This document shows positions 1-9,221 of a stretch of 64,000 nt of DNA, piece by piece (position 1 is the first letter of the stretch; each line of letters begins with the position of its first letter). The stretch covers positions 62,001 to 126,000 of the forward strand of contig NZ_SWDB01000022.1 in NCBI RefSeq assembly GCF_005116735.1, given 5' to 3'. A program made the position numbers and the translations under genes. The stretch comes from Thalassotalea mangrovi. GTDB lineage: Bacteria > Pseudomonadota > Gammaproteobacteria > Enterobacterales > Alteromonadaceae. Below the pieces are notes generated by a model, which was not told the DNA's origin, made no database searches, and worked only from the letters and a program-made list of their open reading frames with translations.

Positions 1-278
1 TCAATCTGCGGATCCTGATTAAGCTGGTCAATTACGTCTAAAAGTTCTTGCTGCGTCGTTGTTGCGGGCAAGTCAAAGGACTTAGATACAAAACCGACTT
101 CTTCACAGGCACGGCGTTTGGAACCAACATAGACTTCAGATGCCGGATCATTACCGACCAGCACAACAGCCAGTCCCGGAGCCCGTTGATTATTATTAAT
201 GCGTTGTTCGACACGACTTTTCACATTCTGACGAATCTGAGCCGCGATTTGTTTTCCATCGATTAGGGTCGCTGACAT
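1..278 (-). CDS. folD: FolD, methylenetetrahydrofolate dehydrogenase/cyclohydrolase (N-terminal part)
   Basis: The reverse strand reads from an ATG at 278 off the left edge of the window, giving about 92 N-terminal residues. They begin [16 protein letters not shown] and contain the family-typical stretch [18 protein letters not shown] followed by K-R-R-A-C-E-E-V-G. This matches the start of FolD, the bifunctional cytosolic enzyme that interconverts 5,10-methylene-THF, 5,10-methenyl-THF and 10-formyl-THF in one-carbon metabolism. The C-terminal Rossmann half is outside the window. The gene is divergent from the tRNA cluster, as in many gammaproteobacteria where folD sits near tig. Confidence 0.93.
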   Translation of the reverse strand, partial: MSATLIDGKQIAAQIRQNVKSRVEQRINNNQRAPGLAVVLVGNDPASEVYVGSKRRACEEVGFVSKSFDLPATTTQQELLDVIDQLNQDPQI

Positions 279-533
279 TGAAAAATTAACTCTGGTAATT
301 GCGGTGAAAAAAACTACCGTTATTTTCCCATATATTGTTGCATAGTTATATAGCCATGAAGCGCAAAACTTTAAATTGATATCCAGCCATGGAGAGCAAT
401 ACCTTAAATTGATCCTAGCCGTTCCATTCTCGTATACACTATAGAAAAAAGGGGCATAGTCGCGATTTCACGTAGCGATTGATGCCGGGTTGCTTTAAAA
501 TTGAGCGAACAGTTATAAATTCTAAAAAAATAT

Positions 534-562
534 TTGACGACCTTATCCTGCATAGGTAATAT
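534..562 (+). promoter_or_regulatory. Sigma-70 promoter of the tRNA cluster
   Basis: TTGACG (534-539) and TAATAT (557-562) are separated by exactly 17 nt and followed by a GC-rich discriminator (GCGCATCCG). A GC-rich discriminator is typical of stringently controlled stable-RNA promoters. The first tRNA starts 35 nt after the -10 box. The rest of the 279-533 gap to folD holds no gene; it contains only a weak direct repeat (see findings). Confidence 0.75.
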
Positions 563-597
563 GCGCATCCGTTGAGGCACGACAGTGTTTCATGTGT

Positions 598-674
598 CGG
601 TGATTAGCGCAGCTTGGTAGCGCACTTGGTTTGGGTCCAAGGGGTCGCAAGTTCGAATCTTGCATCACCGACCA
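598..674 (+). tRNA. tRNA-Pro (anticodon TGG)
   Basis: A 77-nt cloverleaf. The acceptor stem CGGTGAT pairs with ATCACCG, the anticodon loop TTTGGGT is closed by CTTGG/CCAAG, the T-loop is GTTCGAATC, and CCA is encoded. The anticodon is UGG. It is identical over its full length to the copy at 914-990. Confidence 0.96.
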
Positions 675-747
675 CTCTTTTCTTTTTAAGAAAATAATTT
701 TAGCGTTTGAAATATTTAATCGCTAAAATAACCTGTAAGGTAGTTTT

Positions 748-824
<77 letters not shown>

Positions 825-830
825 TACCGT

Positions 831-907
831 GGTGGCTGTAGCTCAGTTGGTAGAGCCCCGGATTGTGATTCCGGTTGTCGTGGGTTCAAGTCCCATCAGC
901 CACCCCA
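831..907 (+). tRNA. tRNA-His (anticodon GTG)
   Basis: The acceptor is GTGGCTG/CAGCCAC with the extra 5' G at position -1 (base 831) facing C73, the hallmark of tRNA-His. The anticodon GTG lies in the loop of CCGGA-TTGTGAT-TCCGG, and CCA is encoded. It begins only 6 nt after the tRNA-Arg CCA, so the two are co-transcribed. Confidence 0.96.
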
Positions 908-913
908 TCTTGT

Positions 914-990
914 CGGTGATTAGCGCAGCTTGGTAGCGCACTTGGTTTGGGTCCAAGGGGTCGCAAGTTCGAATCTTGCATCACCGACCA
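914..990 (+). tRNA. tRNA-Pro (anticodon TGG), second copy
   Basis: Identical in all 77 nt to the tRNA at 598-674, CCA included. The flanks also match briefly (TGT before; CACT followed by T-rich sequence after), pointing to a local duplication or gene conversion within the cluster. Confidence 0.96.
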
Positions 991-1123
991 CTTTCTTTTT
1001 TCCTTCTTAACGTTTTCTTTATTCGTCATTTTTACCTAAAGCTGTTGGTTAACCCCTTTCGTCAGGTTTTGTTAATAGTTTGCAACGCCCCCAGAGCGTT
1101 TGTCCTCTATTGTCCAAAAGCTG

Positions 1124-1152
1124 TTTACTCTTCCTATCAGCCTCGTTATAAT
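1124..1152 (+). promoter_or_regulatory. Sigma-70 promoter of tig
   Basis: TTTACT (1124-1129) and a consensus TATAAT (1147-1152) are spaced by 17 nt in the 318-bp gap between the last tRNA and tig. Transcription from here would give a leader of about 150 nt. No gene is supported in 991-1308. Confidence 0.65.
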
Positions 1153-1308
1153 CCCGCGTCACATAATTTTAATCTTGCTGGTAATGGGTATTCCAGATAG
1201 CAGCATTAAGCATCTTTCAGGGATTTTTGATTCCCATTCAAGGTGATTTTCAAAGTCAGGAAAGATGAATGAAATGGCGTCGAAAACGTCAGAATTTGAG
1301 GTATGTAA

Positions 1309-2613
1309 ATGCAAGTTTCAGTTGAGACTACTCAAGGTTTAGAACGTAAATTATCAATTTCTGTTCCAGCCGAGACAGTAGATGTAGAAGTTAAGAATCG
1401 TTTGCGTCAAATCGCAAAAACTCAAAAGATTAACGGTTTCCGCCCAGGTAAAGTTCCACCATCAGTGATTCAGAAGCGTTACGGCCAGTCTGTACGCCAG
1501 GAAGTTGCTGGTGAATTAATGCAACGTCACTTTGTTGAAGCAATCGTTGCTGAAAAATTAAACCCGGCAGGTCGCCCGGCTTTCGTTGCCAAGAGCAATG
1601 AAGAAGGTAAAGAGCTGGAGTTTGAAGCAACGTTTGAGATCTACCCTGAAGTTGAACTTACTGGCCTTGACAAGATCAAAGTTGAGAAGCCACAGGTTGA
1701 AGTCACCGATGCCGATCTTGACGAGATGTTCGTAACTCTGCAAAACCAGCACAAAACCTGGAAAGAGAACAAGCGTAAGACTAAGAAAGGCGACAAGTTA
1801 ACGATCGACTTTAACGGTCGCGTTGACGGTGAAGAGTTTGAAGGCGGCAAGGCTGAAGGCTTTGAGCTGGAGTTAGGTTCAAACCGCATGATCCCTGGTT
1901 TTGAGAAAGAAATCACAGGTATGAAAGTTGGTGAAGAACAAACCATCAAGGTGACTTTCCCTGAAGATTACCACGCGGAAAACCTGAAAGGTAAAGAAGC
2001 TGAATTCGACATCAAAGTGCACAAGACTGAAGGTCCTGTCCTTCCAGAAATCGATGATGAGTTCGCAAAACTGTTTGGCGTAGAAGAAGGTGGTGTTGAA
2101 GCACTGCGTGACGAAGTACGTAAAAACATGGAGCGTGAACTGACTCAGGCTGTTAAAGGTAAAGTGAAAGAGCAAATCCTTGACGGTTTAGTAGAAAACA
2201 ACGATGTTGAGATCCCGAAAGCCCTGGTTGACCAGGAAGTAGACGTATTACGTCAGCAGGCTCTGCAGCGTTTTGGTGGTCAGTTTGATGCGAAAAACAT
2301 GCCTCAGCTTCCAGCAGAAATGTTCACAGAACAAGCCAAACGTCGCGTAAAAGTAGGTTTGTTACTGGGTGAAGTTATCAAAGTTAACGAACTGAAAGTG
2401 GATGACGCTAAAGTTAAGTCTCTGATCGAATCAGCAGCTTCTGCGTACGAAGATCCGCAGGAAGTTGTTGACTACTACATGAATAACCAGGAAATGTTAC
2501 AGCAAATGCAACACGTTGCAATGGAAGAGCAAGCAATTGAATTGCTGCTTGAAAAAGCTGACGTAACTGAAAAAGAAACGGCGTTTTCTGAAATCATGAA
2601 TCCAAAGGCTTAA
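1309..2613 (+). CDS. tig: Trigger factor, ribosome-bound chaperone and prolyl isomerase
   Basis: 434 residues, the normal length. The ribosome-docking signature GFRPGKVP is at residues 43-50. An FKBP-type isomerase domain follows at about 150-245 ([12 protein letters not shown]), then the long helical C-terminal arms that cradle nascent chains. It starts with ATG at 1309. It lies directly upstream of clpP-clpX, the standard gammaproteobacterial order, but a terminator hairpin separates it from clpP. The protein acts at the ribosomal exit tunnel on emerging cytosolic and outer-membrane proteins. Confidence 0.98.
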   Translation: MQVSVETTQGLERKLSISVPAETVDVEVKNRLRQIAKTQKINGFRPGKVPPSVIQKRYGQSVRQEVAGELMQRHFVEAIVAEKLNPAGRPAFVAKSNEEGKELEFEATFEIYPEVELTGLDKIKVEKPQVEVTDADLDEMFVTLQNQHKTWKENKRKTKKGDKLTIDFNGRVDGEEFEGGKAEGFELELGSNRMIPGFEKEITGMKVGEEQTIKVTFPEDYHAENLKGKEAEFDIKVHKTEGPVLPEIDDEFAKLFGVEEGGVEALRDEVRKNMERELTQAVKGKVKEQILDGLVENNDVEIPKALVDQEVDVLRQQALQRFGGQFDAKNMPQLPAEMFTEQAKRRVKVGLLLGEVIKVNELKVDDAKVKSLIESAASAYEDPQEVVDYYMNNQEMLQQMQHVAMEEQAIELLLEKADVTEKETAFSEIMNPKA

Positions 2614-2653
2614 TCACTGATTAGTGATTGACTTTGTGTCAAGCAATAGCTTA

Positions 2654-2690
2654 AATGGCTTATATGAATGCATATAAGCCATTTTTTATT
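2654..2690 (+). terminator. Rho-independent terminator after tig
   Basis: AATGGCTTATAT pairs with ATATAAGCCATT around a short GAATGC loop and is followed by a T-rich run. It sits between tig and clpP, so part of clpP transcription may be read-through. Confidence 0.8.
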
Positions 2691-2705
2691 TTATAAGGAA
2701 GATCA

Positions 2706-3323
2706 TTGTTTACTTCTAATAATAAACACGCTGAGATTGAAAGTGCTTTGGTTCCTATGGTTGTTGAGCAAACAGCTAAAGGCGAGCGTTCCTACGATAT
2801 TTACTCGCGCCTGTTAAAAGAGCGGGTCATATTTCTTTGTGGCCAGGTAGAAGAACACATGGCGAATCTGATTGTGGCACAGTTATTGTTCCTTGAGTCA
2901 GAGAGTCCGGAAAAGGATATTTATTTATACATTAATTCGCCGGGCGGCAGTGTCACTGCTGGTATGGCGATTTATGATACGATGAATTTTATCAAGCCGG
3001 CGGTAAGCACGGTTTGTATGGGGCAGGCAGCCAGCATGGGCGCTTTCCTGCTTTCCGCCGGGGAAAAAGGTAAGCGTCATTGTCTGCCAAACTCCCGGGT
3101 AATGATTCATCAGCCACTTGGTGGTTTCCAGGGGCAGGCGTCAGATTTTGAAATTCATGCGAAAGAAATCCTGTCTATTAAGGAACGCTTAAACCGTTTG
3201 ATGGCTGATCATACTGGCCAACCCTATGATAAAGTAGCGGTAGATACCGACCGTGATAACTTCCTGAGCGCCGAAGCCGCTGTGGAATATGGCTTGGTCG
3301 ATAGCATTTTAAGCCAACGTTAA
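2706..3323 (+). CDS. clpP: ClpP, ATP-dependent Clp protease proteolytic subunit
   Basis: 205 residues with a TTG start at 2706, chosen because AAGGA at about 2695-2699 is properly spaced and no ATG gives the expected N-terminus. The catalytic triad is visible: Ser110 in GQAASMGA, His135 in MIHQPLGG and Asp184 in TDRDNF. The family product is a 14-mer serine protease barrel fed by the ClpX or ClpA unfoldase. clpX follows 107 bp downstream on the same strand. Confidence 0.98.
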   Translation: MFTSNNKHAEIESALVPMVVEQTAKGERSYDIYSRLLKERVIFLCGQVEEHMANLIVAQLLFLESESPEKDIYLYINSPGGSVTAGMAIYDTMNFIKPAVSTVCMGQAASMGAFLLSAGEKGKRHCLPNSRVMIHQPLGGFQGQASDFEIHAKEILSIKERLNRLMADHTGQPYDKVAVDTDRDNFLSAEAAVEYGLVDSILSQR

Positions 3324-3430
3324 CCACTGGTTGTGCATTGAGATTTGCGCAATCTGTGAAATACTTATACATAGCGAATGTTGTGTAGTCGCCTGCTGGC
3401 AGGCAACAGAAAATATGAGGTACTGACCGT

Positions 3431-4711
3431 ATGACCGATGGCATAAAAGGTAGCGGTGATAACGAAAAATTATTGTATTGTTCCTTCTGTGGCAAGAGCC
3501 AACATGAAGTTCGCAAGTTAATTGCCGGTCCATCCGTGTTTGTGTGCGATGAATGTGTGGAACTGTGCAATGATATTATTCGCGAAGAGATTAAAGAAAT
3601 ATCTCCTCAGGCAGACACCGAAAAGTTACCAACACCGGTTGAGATTCGCGAGCATCTTGACGAGTACGTAATTGGCCAGGAACATGCCAAGAAAGTACTT
3701 TCCGTGGCGGTTTATAACCACTACAAGCGACTGAAAAACGGTGATGTTCATAATGGTGTAGAATTAGGCAAAAGTAACATCTTGCTGATCGGCCCTACCG
3801 GTAGCGGTAAAACGTTACTGGCAGAAACTCTGGCGAGATTGCTGGACGTGCCTTTCACCATGGCAGATGCCACCACGTTAACTGAAGCAGGTTATGTCGG
3901 TGAAGACGTTGAAAACATTATCCAAAAACTGTTGCAGAAATGTGATTACGACGTTGAAAAAGCCCAGCGCGGTATTGTCTATATCGATGAGATCGATAAA
4001 ATTTCGCGCAAGTCTGACAATCCATCGATTACTCGCGATGTTTCTGGTGAAGGCGTTCAACAAGCCTTGTTAAAGCTTGTTGAAGGAACCATTGCTGCCG
4101 TACCACCGCAAGGTGGCCGTAAACATCCACAGCAGGAGTTTTTACAGGTCGACACATCGAAAATCCTGTTTATCTGTGGTGGCGCCTTTGCTGGCTTAGA
4201 TAAAGTTATCGAACAGCGTATGCTGACTGGTACAGGTATCGGCTTTGGTGCGGAAGTCAAAGGTGAAGATCAGAAAAAATCTCTGACCGAACGATTCCAG
4301 GAAGTTGAACCGGAAGATTTGGTCAAGTATGGATTGATTCCAGAATTTATCGGCCGTTTGCCGGTTGTTGCAACCCTGAGCGAACTTGATGAAGATGCCC
4401 TGATTCAAATTTTGCAAGAACCGAAAAATGCCTTAACTAAACAGTTTACGGCGTTGTTCGACATGGAAGGCGTTGAGCTTGAGTTTCGACCGGATGCCCT
4501 GAAAGCGATTGCCAATAAGGCTATGGTTCGCAAAACTGGTGCCCGTGGCCTGCGATCCATTGTCGAGGGTGTTTTGCTTGATACCATGTATCAGTTGCCA
4601 TCCACCCAGGACGCTACCAAAGTTGTTGTGGATGAGGCGGTAATTAAGGGGGAGAGTAAACCATTAATTATCTATCAGTCGGCAAAAGAGCAACAAGCTA
4701 ACGCTGAATAG
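3431..4711 (+). CDS. clpX: ClpX, AAA+ unfoldase subunit of ClpXP
   Basis: 426 residues. The N-terminal C4 zinc-binding domain (Cys17, Cys20, Cys39, Cys42) selects adaptors and substrates. Walker A is GPTGSGKT at 121-128, Walker B is IVYIDEID, and the ClpP-docking IGF loop (T-G-I-G-F-G) is present. The C-terminal small AAA domain is complete. It is a cytosolic hexameric unfoldase that passes ssrA-tagged and other substrates to ClpP. A strong terminator follows, so lon is transcribed separately. Confidence 0.98.
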   Translation: MTDGIKGSGDNEKLLYCSFCGKSQHEVRKLIAGPSVFVCDECVELCNDIIREEIKEISPQADTEKLPTPVEIREHLDEYVIGQEHAKKVLSVAVYNHYKRLKNGDVHNGVELGKSNILLIGPTGSGKTLLAETLARLLDVPFTMADATTLTEAGYVGEDVENIIQKLLQKCDYDVEKAQRGIVYIDEIDKISRKSDNPSITRDVSGEGVQQALLKLVEGTIAAVPPQGGRKHPQQEFLQVDTSKILFICGGAFAGLDKVIEQRMLTGTGIGFGAEVKGEDQKKSLTERFQEVEPEDLVKYGLIPEFIGRLPVVATLSELDEDALIQILQEPKNALTKQFTALFDMEGVELEFRPDALKAIANKAMVRKTGARGLRSIVEGVLLDTMYQLPSTQDATKVVVDEAVIKGESKPLIIYQSAKEQQANAE

Positions 4712-4731
4712 TTAATGCTGTTATCTGTTTG

Positions 4732-4757
4732 AAAGCCTCCCTATGGAGGCTTTTTGT
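4732..4757 (+). terminator. Rho-independent terminator after clpX
   Basis: AAAGCCTCC-CTAT-GGAGGCTTT followed by TTGTTTTC, a compact 9-bp stem with a 4-nt loop about 20 nt after the clpX stop. Confidence 0.88.
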
Positions 4758-4858
4758 TTTCTTAAAGCCGTGAAAATTAGTGCCTGGTTGCTGCCGGGCA
4801 ACCGGCCGATCGCTAAGGCTGTGTTGGCCAGTGCCAATCTTACCTTGTTGCCGTCACG

Positions 4859-4877
4859 TTAATTATTTTAATTAACA
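4859..4877. repeat. Perfect AT palindrome ahead of the lon promoter
   Basis: GTTAATTA-TTT-TAATTAAC is a perfect inverted repeat immediately upstream of the putative sigma-32 -35 element. It could be a protein-binding site or simply part of an AT-rich upstream region. Confidence 0.5.
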
Positions 4878-4879
4878 CG

Positions 4880-4907
4880 TTGAAACTCCAGTTGCTATCC
4901 CCATATA
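4880..4907 (+). promoter_or_regulatory. Putative sigma-32 (RpoH) heat-shock promoter of lon
   Basis: TTGAAA (4880-4885), 13 nt, then CCCCATATA (4899-4907). This fits the RpoH consensus (CTTGAAA, 13-15 nt, CCCCATnT) closely. lon is a classical RpoH-regulon gene. The lon start is at 5268, so a transcript from here would have a leader of about 350 nt containing the inverted-repeat element at 4941-5210. Confidence 0.75.
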
Positions 4908-4940
4908 CTCATTAAAGCTAAAACGAATTTTGCTGCTCAA

Positions 4941-5210
4941 TAATACCAATTATTATTGAAGTATGTGCAATTCAGAATGCCAGCCGAGGCATTTATACAA
5001 AGCGTCGATATTTAGGAATGGTGATTCCATTTCAAATAGCGACAATGCAGGATAAGTGCCTCTCGGGCATTCCCGAACGGGCGAGTTTTAAAAAGACCCA
5101 TGCTGCGTTATTCGAAATTGAAATAGATTACTATTCCTGCTTTCGAATGCCTTGCCTGAGCCATTTTAAATTCTCGCTGAATGGGCAAACTTCAATGTTA
5201 ATTGGTATAA
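4941..5210. mobile_element. MITE-like element with 22-bp terminal inverted repeats
   Basis: The ends 4941-4962 and 5189-5210 are inverted repeats matching at 19 of 22 positions by hand alignment, both carrying ATACCAATTA and ATTGAAGT. The 270-bp interior has no convincing gene; the one open frame across it runs into the lon N-terminus and lacks family similarity. It is a non-autonomous palindromic element in the lon 5' leader. A shorter element with an ATACCAATT end lies at about 43754-43862. Confidence 0.7.
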
Positions 5211-5267
5211 GGCCACGGCCTTCCATTCATATTGAGTGTGGTAAACCACTATTTCCAAGAGAATTTC

Positions 5268-7616
5268 ATGACAAAAGAGCATTCAGGACAGATTGAAACC
5301 CCAGTATTAGCCCTGCGCGACGTGGTCGTATATCCGCAAATGGTAATCCCACTGTTTGTTGGCCGTGAAAAGTCCATTCGTTGTCTGGAACAGGCTATGG
5401 ATACGGATAAGCGTGTTTTTCTGGTGGCACAAAAAGACGCCAGTGTCGATGATCCAACGCCAGACGACTTATACAAAATTGGTACCGTTGCCACCATTTT
5501 ACAGATGTTAAAGTTACCGGACGGTACGGTAAAAGTTCTGGTCGAGGGCATACAGCGTGCCAGTATTGAAGAGTTTACTGAAACAGAACAGTCGTTTATA
5601 GCCAAAGTCAGCTTCATTGCCTCAACTCAGGTAAATGAACAGAACTTTGAAGTGTTGGTACGCTCAGCTGTATCTCAGTTCGAAGGCTACGTAAAACTGA
5701 ATAAAAAAATTCCACCTGAGGTACTGACTTCAGTCTCTGGTATTGAAGATGCAGAGCAGCTGGCCGACACCATGGCAGCGCATATGCCTTTGAAACTGGA
5801 AGATAAGCAACATGTGCTTGAAATTATCAGTGTAAACGAGCGCATCGAATATCTGATGGCGCTGATGGAAGGCGAAATCGATCTGCTTCAGGTTGAGAAG
5901 AAAATTCGCTCCCGGGTGAAAAAGCAGATGGAAAAAAGCCAGCGCGAGTATTACCTCAACGAACAGATGAAGGCGATTCAGAAAGAATTGGGCGATATGG
6001 ACGAAGTCCCCGATGAAGGTGAACAGTTACTTCAGAAAATTGAAGAAGCGAAGATGCCCGCTGAAGCGAAAGAAAAAGCATTGGCTGAATTGCAGAAGCT
6101 TAAAATGATGTCACCTATGTCAGCAGAAGCGACTGTGGTTCGAAGCTATATTGACTGGATGATTAGCGTACCGTGGAAAAAACGCAGTAAGCTAAAGCGC
6201 AACTTAAAACTTGCTGAAGAAGTATTAGAACAGGACCATTACGGCCTCGAGAAGGTCAAAGAGCGCATTATTGAGTACCTTGCGGTACAGCAACGGGTTA
6301 GTCAGTTAAAAGGCCCTATTCTTTGTCTTGTTGGTCCTCCGGGGGTAGGTAAAACCTCTCTGGGCCAATCAATTGCAAAATCTACCGGTCGTAAGTACGT
6401 GCGCATGGCATTAGGCGGAGTTCGTGATGAAGCGGAAATTCGCGGTCATCGTCGCACCTATATTGGTTCTTTGCCGGGTAAGCTTATCCAGAAAATGGCG
6501 AAAGCCGGGGTTAAAAACCCACTATTTTTGCTCGACGAAATCGATAAAATGTCCTCGGATATGCGCGGCGATCCGGCTTCTGCGCTGCTGGAAGTGTTAG
6601 ATCCGGAGCAGAACAGTAATTTTAACGATCATTACCTGGAAGTGGATTATGACTTGTCTGATGTGATGTTTGTCGCCACATCAAACAGTATGAATATTCC
6701 GGGTCCATTGCTGGACCGTATGGAAGTTATCCGCCTTTCTGGCTACACCGAGGATGAGAAGTTAAATATCGCTCGTCGTCATTTGTTGGCTAAACAGATC
6801 AAACGTAATGGCCTGAAAGATTCTGAAATAGAAATTGAAGACAGTGCCATTATTGGCATCATTCGTTTCTACACCAGGGAAGCGGGTGTGCGTAGTCTTG
6901 AGCGTGAAATTTCCAAACTTTGCCGCAAAGCTGTGAAGAAAATCCTGCTAAATGACGACATCAAGAAGGTAACTATCAATCAGGATAACCTCGAGGAGTT
7001 CCTTGGCGTTCAGCGTTTCGACTATGGTAAAGCCGAAGATGAAAACCGTATTGGCCAGGTAACGGGTCTTGCATGGACCGAAGTGGGTGGTGAGTTACTG
7101 ACTATCGAAGCGGCTTCAGTACCAGGTAAGGGCAAGTTAACTTATACCGGATCCCTTGGTGATGTGATGAAAGAGTCGATCCAGGCAGCGATGACCGTGG
7201 TTCGTAGTCGTACCGAAACGTTGCGTATCAATGACGATTTCAACGAAAAACGTGATATTCACGTACACGTCCCTGAAGGCGCTACACCAAAAGATGGACC
7301 AAGTGCTGGTATCGGCATGTGTACCGCTCTGGTATCAAGCCTTACCGGGAATCCGGTGAAAGCCGATGTGGCAATGACCGGTGAGATTACCCTGCGTGGC
7401 GAAGTGTTGGCGATTGGTGGATTAAAAGAGAAGCTACTGGCAGCACATCGCGGTGGTATTAAGACCGTAGTAATTCCAAAAGATAACGAGCGTGATTTAA
7501 AAGAAATCCCGGAAAATGTGAAGGCAGACCTCTCGATTCACCCTGTTAAATGGATTGATGAAGTACTAAATTTGGCACTCGCAGAGCCTGTTGAAAAGTG
7601 GTCTGCAGGCAAGTAG
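5268..7616 (+). CDS. lon: Lon, ATP-dependent AAA+ serine protease
   Basis: 782 residues from the ATG at 5268 ([23 protein letters not shown]). This start is preferred over the in-frame upstream start at 5232 because it gives the canonical N-terminus and length (E. coli Lon is 784). An AAGAGA lies 7 nt ahead. The order is a LonN substrate domain (about 1-205), a coiled-coil linker, Walker [10 protein letters not shown] (about residue 355), Walker B LFLLDEID, and a protease domain with catalytic Ser in [10 protein letters not shown] and the downstream Lys. It degrades misfolded and regulatory proteins in the cytosol. hupB is the next gene, the usual order. Confidence 0.98.
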   Translation: MTKEHSGQIETPVLALRDVVVYPQMVIPLFVGREKSIRCLEQAMDTDKRVFLVAQKDASVDDPTPDDLYKIGTVATILQMLKLPDGTVKVLVEGIQRASIEEFTETEQSFIAKVSFIASTQVNEQNFEVLVRSAVSQFEGYVKLNKKIPPEVLTSVSGIEDAEQLADTMAAHMPLKLEDKQHVLEIISVNERIEYLMALMEGEIDLLQVEKKIRSRVKKQMEKSQREYYLNEQMKAIQKELGDMDEVPDEGEQLLQKIEEAKMPAEAKEKALAELQKLKMMSPMSAEATVVRSYIDWMISVPWKKRSKLKRNLKLAEEVLEQDHYGLEKVKERIIEYLAVQQRVSQLKGPILCLVGPPGVGKTSLGQSIAKSTGRKYVRMALGGVRDEAEIRGHRRTYIGSLPGKLIQKMAKAGVKNPLFLLDEIDKMSSDMRGDPASALLEVLDPEQNSNFNDHYLEVDYDLSDVMFVATSNSMNIPGPLLDRMEVIRLSGYTEDEKLNIARRHLLAKQIKRNGLKDSEIEIEDSAIIGIIRFYTREAGVRSLEREISKLCRKAVKKILLNDDIKKVTINQDNLEEFLGVQRFDYGKAEDENRIGQVTGLAWTEVGGELLTIEAASVPGKGKLTYTGSLGDVMKESIQAAMTVVRSRTETLRINDDFNEKRDIHVHVPEGATPKDGPSAGIGMCTALVSSLTGNPVKADVAMTGEITLRGEVLAIGGLKEKLLAAHRGGIKTVVIPKDNERDLKEIPENVKADLSIHPVKWIDEVLNLALAEPVEKWSAGK

Positions 7617-7634
7617 GCGGTTAATTTTTGTTAA

Positions 7635-7687
7635 GAAAATCCCTTTTTTCAGACTTTTTTTATAAAAAAATGAAAATAGGGCTTTTC
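7635..7687. terminator. Long AT-rich palindrome after lon, probable terminator
   Basis: GAAAATCCC... pairs imperfectly with ...AGGGCTTTTC, and the core TTTTTTTATAAAAAAA is self-complementary. The whole 53-nt block forms one long imperfect hairpin starting about 19 nt after the lon stop. It is consistent with a terminator active in either direction. The remaining 7688-7843 holds nothing else recognisable. Confidence 0.6.
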
Positions 7688-7843
7688 AAACAGAAAAAAA
7701 CTGGTAGTCTGGAAATCGAAGCCACGCTATCCCCCTGTAAGGCTTAGTGAAGCAAGGGATTAGCTGTTAGTTCATAAGATTTTAAATAAATTTTATTTTT
7801 GGAACCTGGGGCTTGCGTTTAAAAAAAATGCTTGATATAAAAA

Positions 7844-7873
7844 TTGAGAGCATTTTTCGAAGCTCCGTATAAT
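7844..7873 (+). promoter_or_regulatory. Sigma-70 promoter of hupB
   Basis: TTGAGA (7844-7849) and consensus TATAAT (7868-7873) with an 18-nt spacer lie 23 bp before the hupB start. Confidence 0.65.
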
Positions 7874-7895
7874 AACAAGTAAAGGGGAAGACATT

Positions 7896-8168
7896 GTGAA
7901 TAAGTCTCAACTAATCGAGAAAATTGCAGCGGGTGCGGATATTTCTAAAGCAGCTGCTGGTCGTGCGCTAGATTCTTTTATCGACGCGGTTTCTGACGAG
8001 TTAAAAGCAGGTGAGCAAGTTGCTCTGGTAGGTTTCGGTACTTTCTCTGTACGTGACCGTGCTGCTCGTACTGGCCGTAATCCTCAAACTGGTGCTACCA
8101 TTGAGATTGCTGCAGCTAAAATCCCATCTTTCAAAGCGGGTAAAGCTCTTAAAGATGCAGTGAACTAA
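7896..8168 (+). CDS. hupB: HU-beta, nucleoid-associated DNA-binding protein
   Basis: 90 residues with a GTG start at 7896 preceded by AAGGGGAAG. It has the full HU/IHF fold: N-terminal helices [25 protein letters not shown], the [24 protein letters not shown]-binding arm with the conserved R-N-P tip, and the C-terminal F-K-A-G-K-A-L-K motif. HU dimers bend DNA and organise the nucleoid. It is placed directly after lon as in E. coli. It has its own promoter and a strong terminator. Confidence 0.97.
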   Translation: MNKSQLIEKIAAGADISKAAAGRALDSFIDAVSDELKAGEQVALVGFGTFSVRDRAARTGRNPQTGATIEIAAAKIPSFKAGKALKDAVN

Positions 8169-8185
8169 GATTAGTTTCTGAATTT

Positions 8186-8214
8186 AAAAAAAGCCGGCAT
8201 ATGCCGGCTTTTTT
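8186..8214 (+). terminator. Rho-independent terminator after hupB
   Basis: AAAAAGCCGGCAT-ATGCCGGCTTTTTT, a perfect self-complementary stem with a T tail 18 nt past the hupB stop. Confidence 0.9.
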
Positions 8215-8373
8215 GTGCCTGTTGATCATTGCCAATTCATTTTTCAACTTAGCGACTGGCTGGTTGACCTCCGCTTGCTTAGTTAGGTAATTTGATTTGA
8301 CCGCTGAGCGCTCTAACCAGCAGTCTACAGTGTCTCAGTCAGGTGAAAGGATAAGCTGGTAGGTATACTAGTA

Positions 8374-9045
8374 TTGTCAATTATTAAGTTAATCCGATGT
8401 AACATAAAGAAAGGTCGGGAGAGAGATTTCTCACGCGGGCAACTGGCTTGGAGAGAGCTAAGTAAATGTGATGGCTTCGAAGGTCAGTTGGGTGGCTGGA
8501 CAAAAAGTGACGATGCCGTTGTTTTAGGTGGCTGGAGTTCCCAAGAGCATGTACGACACTTTATGAGTTCTATTCATGACAATATTTACGATAAAAGTAA
8601 TCAGTCAGGTACATACAGTCACTGCAACGTTCAATACTTTGAAAAAGTTTTGGATATTACCTCTACGGGCAGTGGTAGAGCAGCTTCTCAACAAAGCATT
8701 TTTCAGTTAACGCTATGTCGGGAAGTCGAAGCCATAGATAGATTTATGCGAGACCAAAAATGGCTATGGAATCCTAGCCTGGGAAACGCGAAGGGAATGC
8801 TCAGCGGCGTTGTCGCTCGCAGCCTGGCGCACAGGGACCAGTTTCTGGTTGTGACTCGATGGAATTCAAACAGAAATTATCAGGGCTACCGGGAATCTGT
8901 TTTGCCGAGCCTAAAACAGCAGGTAAAGCCAGAGGATTATATTAAGGATATATCGGGGTTTTTAGTTCGTGAAGAAAACTTATGGACCGTTAAACCTGAT
9001 CATGCCGTTCAGCTAATTCAAAATCCTAGCCTAATTTTTATGTAG
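8374..9045 (+). CDS. DUF4937-like protein, predicted tandem ferredoxin-like (dimeric alpha/beta-barrel) fold
   Basis: 223 residues from a TTG at 8374; there is no better in-frame start before the stop at 8344, and only a weak AGGT precedes it. Residues 1-90 (I-K-L-I-R-C-N-I, then G-F-E-G-Q-L-G-G-W, then V-L-G-G-W-S-S) resemble the YdbC/DUF4937 family related to antibiotic-biosynthesis monooxygenases. The second half (F-Q-L-T-L-C-R, then F-L-V-V-T-R-W) looks like a second copy of the same fold. No enzymatic role is assignable. It stands alone between hupB and an IS element, has no obvious promoter, and belongs to an accessory patch. Confidence 0.6.
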   Translation: MSIIKLIRCNIKKGRERDFSRGQLAWRELSKCDGFEGQLGGWTKSDDAVVLGGWSSQEHVRHFMSSIHDNIYDKSNQSGTYSHCNVQYFEKVLDITSTGSGRAASQQSIFQLTLCREVEAIDRFMRDQKWLWNPSLGNAKGMLSGVVARSLAHRDQFLVVTRWNSNRNYQGYRESVLPSLKQQVKPEDYIKDISGFLVREENLWTVKPDHAVQLIQNPSLIFM

Positions 9046-9221
9046 TTAAATTTTGACTTGAACGGGATTATTGTTCGTTAGGCCTTCATCATTACCCGCT
9101 GACTTCGATGTTACGCTTCAACCTAAAGCCATCTTCGAAGTTGCTAACATGCATAGATTGGTAAGTTTGCGTCTGTCGACACTATCCGGTAATTTGGTTA
9201 AGCAGCCAGGGGCTGTAATGA

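Noticed and set aside
976-1200. Open frame of 74 codons between the last tRNA and tig
   Set aside because: It starts inside the tRNA-Pro T-arm, covers the tig promoter and has no family similarity or ribosome-binding site.
5018-5296. 92-codon frame across the lon leader
   Set aside because: It lies mostly inside the inverted-repeat element and runs out of frame into lon; no homology recognised.
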